Source of the DNA: Marinobacter sp. MDS2 | Lineage (GTDB): Bacteria > Pseudomonadota > Gammaproteobacteria > Pseudomonadales > Oleiphilaceae | NCBI RefSeq assembly: GCF_030718085.1 | Contig: NZ_JAVAJF010000003.1 | Span: 186,001-250,000, forward strand | Length of the DNA stretch: 64,000 bases | Reading direction: 5' to 3' | Shown here: positions 60,367 to 64,000 of the stretch, piece after piece | Layout: the number at the start of each line of letters is the position of its first letter | Position numbering within the stretch: position 1 is the first letter of the stretch | Position numbers and translations under genes: made by a program | Notes under the pieces: model-generated | The model's input: only the letters and a program-made list of their open reading frames with translations | Database searches by the model: none | What the model was told of the DNA's origin: nothing

Positions 60367-61029
60367 ATGAACTCAGACGAACTTGTCAAAATTCAGGCGA
60401 TTGCGGAGGCAGCTTTGTTAGCTGCAGGCAAGCCTTTGTCGGTTGAGCAACTCCGGGATTTGTTTCTGGAGAGCGAACGGCCCACCCGGCAGGTTATGGA
60501 ACAGGCCATGGAGTTGCTGGGAAACGCATGCGAGGGCCGTGGGTTTGAATTGAAACAAGTGGCCAGCGGTTACCGGCTGCAGGTGAGGGAAGAGTTTGCG
60601 CCATGGGTAGCCCGGCTGTTTGAAGAAAAACCGCAGCGGTATTCCCGGGCATTGTTGGAAACGCTGGCGCTGATCGCTTACCGGCAACCCATCACTCGCG
60701 GCGAGATCGAAGAAATTCGCGGTGTTACGGTAAGCAGCAATATCATTCGGACCCTGCTTGAGCGAGAGTGGGTTCGGGTTGTGGGGCACCGTGATGTACC
60801 GGGCAGACCGGCCATGTATGCCACCACCAAACAGTTTTTGGATTACTTCAATCTCGCCGGTCTCGACGAGTTGCCCGCTTTATCAGAGGTGCGGGATTTG
60901 GAAGAGATCGGGCGTGAGATTGAAAAGAATATGCAGGGCGAGATTGAAGCGGACGGCCCCTCACCAGACAGCGAGGCCGCCGAAGTGCAGGAACCAGTCG
61001 AATCGCCCTCAGAGCAGACAATTCACTGA
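60367..61029 (+). CDS. scpB: Segregation and condensation protein B ScpB
   Basis: ScpB (220 aa) is the tandem winged-helix partner of ScpA. It shows AIAEAALLAAGKPLSVEQLR, GFELKQVASGYRLQVREEFA and ETLALIAYRQPITRGEIEEI, followed by a Glu/Pro/Ser-rich tail after residue 190. Its neighbours and length are typical. Confidence 0.95.
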   Translation: MNSDELVKIQAIAEAALLAAGKPLSVEQLRDLFLESERPTRQVMEQAMELLGNACEGRGFELKQVASGYRLQVREEFAPWVARLFEEKPQRYSRALLETLALIAYRQPITRGEIEEIRGVTVSSNIIRTLLEREWVRVVGHRDVPGRPAMYATTKQFLDYFNLAGLDELPALSEVRDLEEIGREIEKNMQGEIEADGPSPDSEAAEVQEPVESPSEQTIH

Positions 61030-61068
61030 CGCCTCGAAGGCATCAGATACTCAGGAAGGAAAGAATAC

Positions 61069-62076
61069 ATGGCGGCATCTAGCCCCGGAAAACCACGTGC
61101 AGGCAAAAAGGTCGCACAGGGTGATAAATCACTGACTGAAGGCCCTGAGCGCATTCAGAAGCTTTTGGCCCGCGCCGGCGTAGGTTCTCGCCGGGAGATA
61201 GAAGGCTGGATGGATGCCGGCCGTTTGCTGGTTAATGGCCAACCATCAGTGCCCGGCCAGAAAGCAACGATCGAAGATACCTTTGAGCTCGATGGCAAAA
61301 AACTGGATGTCTCATCGGCTGGCCAGGTTGTTCGCCGAGTGCTGATTTATAACAAGCCGGAAGGCGAAGTCACCACCCGCAAAGATCCGGAAGGCCGGCC
61401 AACGGTGTTCGACCGATTGCCACGCTTGAAAGACCAGCGTTGGATCTCAATCGGGCGTCTTGATTTGAACACCACCGGCTTGGTGTTGTTCACCACCGAT
61501 GGTGAGTTGGCAAACCGTTTGATGCATCCTTCTCGCCAAATCGACCGTGAATACGCGGTACGGGTGTTTGGCGAAGTGGACGAAGCCATGATTCAGCGTC
61601 TGCTTCAGGGCGTTCTGCTGGAAGATGGTATGGCCCAGTTCTCCGATATCTCCGAAGCGGGTGGCAGCGGCATGAACAAATGGTTCCATGTCACCTTGCT
61701 CGAAGGCCGTAATCGTGAGGTCCGTCGGCTTTGGGAGTCTCAGGGCGTTCGAGTGAGCAGGCTGAAACGTGTTCGTTATGGTCCAATCTTCCTGCCAAGT
61801 CGTTTGTCCTTGGGCAAGTGGGAAGAGCTGGATCAGAAAGCGGTTGATTTGCTCAGCCGTACTGTCGAACTGCAATCGGTGCCTGTCCCTCAGAAAACCC
61901 CGGGAGAGCAGGCTGAACATGACCGGAAGCTGCGCAAGAGCCCGGGTCGATCCGTGCATAAATCCAAGCGCGGTAGTTGGCAGGTCAGCGATGCAGGGCA
62001 GCCAAAAGCCAAGCGGGACGTCAAAAAGAAGACGGCTGGCGGATCTCGCCCGGCTCGGAACAACCGGGGTTCTTAA
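61069..62076 (+). CDS. rluB: 23S rRNA pseudouridine(2605) synthase RluB
   Basis: RluB (335 aa) has an N-terminal S4 RNA-binding domain ([20 protein letters not shown]). The catalytic domain has the key Asp in [20 protein letters not shown] and the downstream [17 protein letters not shown] long Lys/Arg/Gly-rich tail follows from about residue 270. The cluster scpA-scpB-rluB is common. The S4 domain and tail point to RluB rather than RluE or RluF, but specificity is by family. Confidence 0.92.
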   Translation: MAASSPGKPRAGKKVAQGDKSLTEGPERIQKLLARAGVGSRREIEGWMDAGRLLVNGQPSVPGQKATIEDTFELDGKKLDVSSAGQVVRRVLIYNKPEGEVTTRKDPEGRPTVFDRLPRLKDQRWISIGRLDLNTTGLVLFTTDGELANRLMHPSRQIDREYAVRVFGEVDEAMIQRLLQGVLLEDGMAQFSDISEAGGSGMNKWFHVTLLEGRNREVRRLWESQGVRVSRLKRVRYGPIFLPSRLSLGKWEELDQKAVDLLSRTVELQSVPVPQKTPGEQAEHDRKLRKSPGRSVHKSKRGSWQVSDAGQPKAKRDVKKKTAGGSRPARNNRGS

Positions 62077-62087
62077 CCCCGGATCCG

Positions 62088-63014
62088 CTAAGGTATAGAG
62101 GCAAAGACGCGGCTGCAGTTGCGGCCGCCGGCTTTAGCTTGATACAGCGCCTCATCGGCGCGTGCCAGCCATTGTTCGGACTGCTCGTTGGTTAGATGGG
62201 CTGCAATACCGCAGCTGCCGGTTACCGTAATCGGTGTTTCCCCTCCGTCCACCCGGATGCTTTCCAGCGCCACTCGAATGCGCTCCGCCACGGTTCTGGC
62301 TTCCTGAATATCCGTGTGAGGCAGCAGGACTGCAAACTCTTCCCCGCCGAAGCGGTACACAGAATCTGAGTTTCGTATCGCCCGTTCTATGTTTTCAGCC
62401 GCTTTAGCCAGTATGTGGTCACCCACCACGTGGCCATGGTTGTCATTAATGCGCTTGAAATGGTCCAGATCGCACAAGATTAAGCTGCAAGGAGCATTTA
62501 AACGGTCTGAAAGGGAGCTTGCTCGTGTCAATTCTTCCTGCAGCGCCCGCTTATTGCCAATACCCGTAAGCGAATCGGTCAACGCAGCTTGTTCGATAGC
62601 AATGAATTGGCAAGCGTTGCGCAAGGGGCAAATGATGGCCGACAACATCATCTCGAAACCTGTCAGTTCGTCCTCGCTGAATCTTTGACGCCGGTGAAAG
62701 GTGAGCCAACCGTAATGGCTGTCTTCCAGGGACAGACGGTATTCGCAGCGGTGGGGGCCGCCTACGCCGGTAGAAAAAACAAAGTCCTGACGGGCAATCC
62801 TGTGGCGATACTGCATGGAGTCGAAGGGAATGATGGCGGAGATTTCTTCCGCGATTATCTCCAGCTGCTTTTCTAGCGATAAAGTCGTTGAGAGTCTCTT
62901 GGTTAATCGCGCCAGAGGATCCGGCTCTTGGCTCCATGCCTGAAATGCCTGTCTAAGTGCTGCCAGCTTGGCAGGTTTAGATTTGGAAGACTGGATTGTG
63001 GTCAGGTTTTTCAC
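62088..63014 (-). CDS. Diguanylate cyclase with N-terminal sensor domain
   Basis: The 308-residue protein makes cyclic di-GMP. The first 140 residues look like a GAF-type sensor (LEIIAEEISAIIPFDSMQYR, then a WLTFHRRQRFSEDE block). The GGDEF domain follows, with the active motif GGEEF (223-227) and an intact inhibitory site RNSD (214-217) five residues before it, so product feedback is expected. No membrane helix is seen. The start is a GTG at 63014 and its ribosome-binding site is weak. It converges on rluB. Confidence 0.9.
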   Translation of the reverse strand: MKNLTTIQSSKSKPAKLAALRQAFQAWSQEPDPLARLTKRLSTTLSLEKQLEIIAEEISAIIPFDSMQYRHRIARQDFVFSTGVGGPHRCEYRLSLEDSHYGWLTFHRRQRFSEDELTGFEMMLSAIICPLRNACQFIAIEQAALTDSLTGIGNKRALQEELTRASSLSDRLNAPCSLILCDLDHFKRINDNHGHVVGDHILAKAAENIERAIRNSDSVYRFGGEEFAVLLPHTDIQEARTVAERIRVALESIRVDGGETPITVTGSCGIAAHLTNEQSEQWLARADEALYQAKAGGRNCSRVFASIP

Positions 63015-63167
63015 GGCAGTTTGCTCGTTCCGGGAAATAGAGATGGTCGGACTTATGCATCTTCGATGCCAAAGCTGTTTTATGGAGTAAAACCAGACAG
63101 ATACCCGTATTGTTTGCCGTTTTGACAGGTGTAAGCTTCTTTTGTGTCAATGTTTTGGCAAGAGTTT

Positions 63168-63184
63168 GCCGGTCGATAACCGGC
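63168..63184. promoter_or_regulatory. Palindrome upstream of the FadR-type regulator
   Basis: GCCGGT-CGATA-ACCGGC is a perfect inverted repeat with a five-base spacer, 96 bases before the regulator start. The 250-base gap also holds TTGACA (63122-63127) and TGTCAA (63145-63150) in inverted order. These are candidate operator sites for the regulator itself. Confidence 0.4.
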
Positions 63185-63279
63185 TGTCATCAAAATGTCC
63201 GACAAGGGTGTGGGGGCTTTGGACGCCTGTGATAAACTTCCGCGCTTGAGCGAAAACGTCACAGGTGAGCAGTTTTAGT

Positions 63280-63957
63280 ATGAGATTTGAGGCCCCAGAG
63301 AGTCTGTCTGAACAGATAGCCCAGCACATTGGTCAACGCATTGTCGTTCGCAGTCTTGAGCCCGGTGAGCGTATTCAAGAGCTTAAAGTGGCCGGCGAGT
63401 TGAATGTTAGTCGTGGCTCCGTACGGGAGGCTTTGCTCATACTTGAGCGTCGTCATCTGGTGGAGATATACCCTCGAAGGGGGGCGGTGGTTTCAGAAAT
63501 GACCCTCGCCTCGGTAAATGCTCTCTACGATATTTATATTGATCTGCTGTGCATGCTGGGGCGAAAGGTGTTGGAACGTTGGTCCGGGCACGAAATCAGT
63601 GGATTGGCAGAGCAGGTTCGAACGCACGCCTCGCTATTGGATGGTTTGAACGGGGCCCGCAACGACTCGGAACAGGTTATCGATGCCGGCTTTGAGTTAG
63701 TGCGCAATGCCTGTCAGATGGTTGAAAACCCATTCCTGCAGGAAACCCTCGAAAATTTTCGACCGGCCATAAGCCGAACCTATTACATGGTGCTTGAGAA
63801 CCGGCCGAGTGAGGCGGCAAAAACCGGCCAGCTGTTTTTGAAGCTGGCGGATTCGGCGGCAACCAAAGATGCAGCCGAGCTTCAGCAGGTTATTCAAGAA
63901 TACGGTGAGCACCAACGACAGCAGATTTTGACCATTCTCATGGAGGAGAACGCCTGA
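63280..63957 (+). CDS. GntR/FadR-family transcriptional regulator
   Basis: The 225-residue protein has the GntR winged helix at the N-terminus (LSEQIAQHIGQRIVVRSLEP, then LNVSRGSVREALLILERR) and an FCD-type helical ligand domain. It lies directly before smc, as a GntR gene does in Pseudomonas aeruginosa. The ATG at 63280 has AGGTGAG ten bases upstream; a GTG at 63265 is less likely. The ligand is unknown. Confidence 0.9.
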   Translation: MRFEAPESLSEQIAQHIGQRIVVRSLEPGERIQELKVAGELNVSRGSVREALLILERRHLVEIYPRRGAVVSEMTLASVNALYDIYIDLLCMLGRKVLERWSGHEISGLAEQVRTHASLLDGLNGARNDSEQVIDAGFELVRNACQMVENPFLQETLENFRPAISRTYYMVLENRPSEAAKTGQLFLKLADSAATKDAAELQQVIQEYGEHQRQQILTILMEENA

Positions 63958-63958
63958 T

Positions 63959-64000
63959 ATGAGGCTTAAGTCCATTAAACTGGCCGGCTTCAAATCGTTT
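63959..64000 (+). CDS. smc: Chromosome segregation protein SMC (first 14 codons)
   Basis: The window ends in the first 14 codons, MRLKSIKLAGFKSF, which is the well-conserved SMC N-terminus. It starts one base behind the stop of the regulator gene (TGATATG). It is the partner of ScpA and ScpB encoded 3 kb upstream. Confidence 0.9.
   Translation, partial: MRLKSIKLAGFKSF

Overview
This window looks like a chromosomal segment of a Marinobacter-like marine gammaproteobacterium. I infer this from three things. Gene order closely matches the Pseudomonas queA-tgt-yajC-secDF-suhB-trmJ-cysE-iscRS...ndk-rlmN-pilF-rodZ-ispG-hisS-yfgM-bamB-der block. fadBA, topA and a complete TCA cluster lie on the same segment. 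The protein sequences are of a general Pseudomonadales/Alteromonadales type. The genus is an inference. There is no prophage, insertion sequence, CRISPR array, integron or rRNA operon, and almost all DNA is ordinary housekeeping sequence with short intergenic gaps.

Layout. 1-4882: end of a flagellar operon (flgI C-terminus, flgJ, flgK, flgL). 4965-7304: tRNA-Leu(CAA) followed at once by queA and tgt (queuosine pathway). 7346-10619: yajC-secD-secF, closed by a strong terminator. 10706-11506 (minus): a SuhB homologue whose catalytic residues are replaced. 11699-15097: trmJ, cysE, then iscR-iscS under a canonical IscR box. 15166-24400: ndk, rlmN, pilW, rodZ, ispG, hisS, yfgM, bamB, der. 24432-30308 (minus): a GGDEF-EAL sensor gene followed by ackA and pta. 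30309-33076: a small CcoM-like membrane protein behind a perfect FNR/ANR box, tRNA-Glu, an SDR epimerase, a short CbiX-like chelatase, a DUF924 protein and tRNA-Gly. 33215-37360: MOSC protein, Uup, a universal stress protein and an unknown exported protein. 37701-41057: fadB-fadA with a PsrA-like operator. 41323-43962: topA. 44050-46279 (minus): gltA and a beta-hydroxyacid dehydrogenase. 46755-58079: sdhCDAB, sucAB-lpd, sucCD. 58275-62076: trpS, scpA, scpB, rluB. 62088-64000: a GGDEF protein (minus), a FadR-type regulator and the first codons of smc.

How the genes work together. fadBA feeds acetyl-CoA into the gltA/sdh/suc TCA cluster, and ackA-pta exchanges acetyl-CoA with acetate and ATP. 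The FNR box beside the CcoM-like gene and upstream of the GGDEF-EAL/ackA/pta set hints at low-oxygen control of this area. scpAB and smc belong to the chromosome condensin system, although they are separated here by rluB and regulators.

Main points worth a second look. (1) The isc operon is reduced to iscR-iscS: iscU, iscA, hscB, hscA, fdx and iscX are missing between iscS and ndk, and IscS lacks the C-terminal tail used to bind IscU. (2) The SuhB homologue has lost its metal-binding motifs. (3) A 51-residue CcoM-like gene sits behind a perfect FNR box. (4) A c-di-GMP enzyme gene is directly upstream of ackA-pta. I did not find an evident, wholly new multi-gene system.
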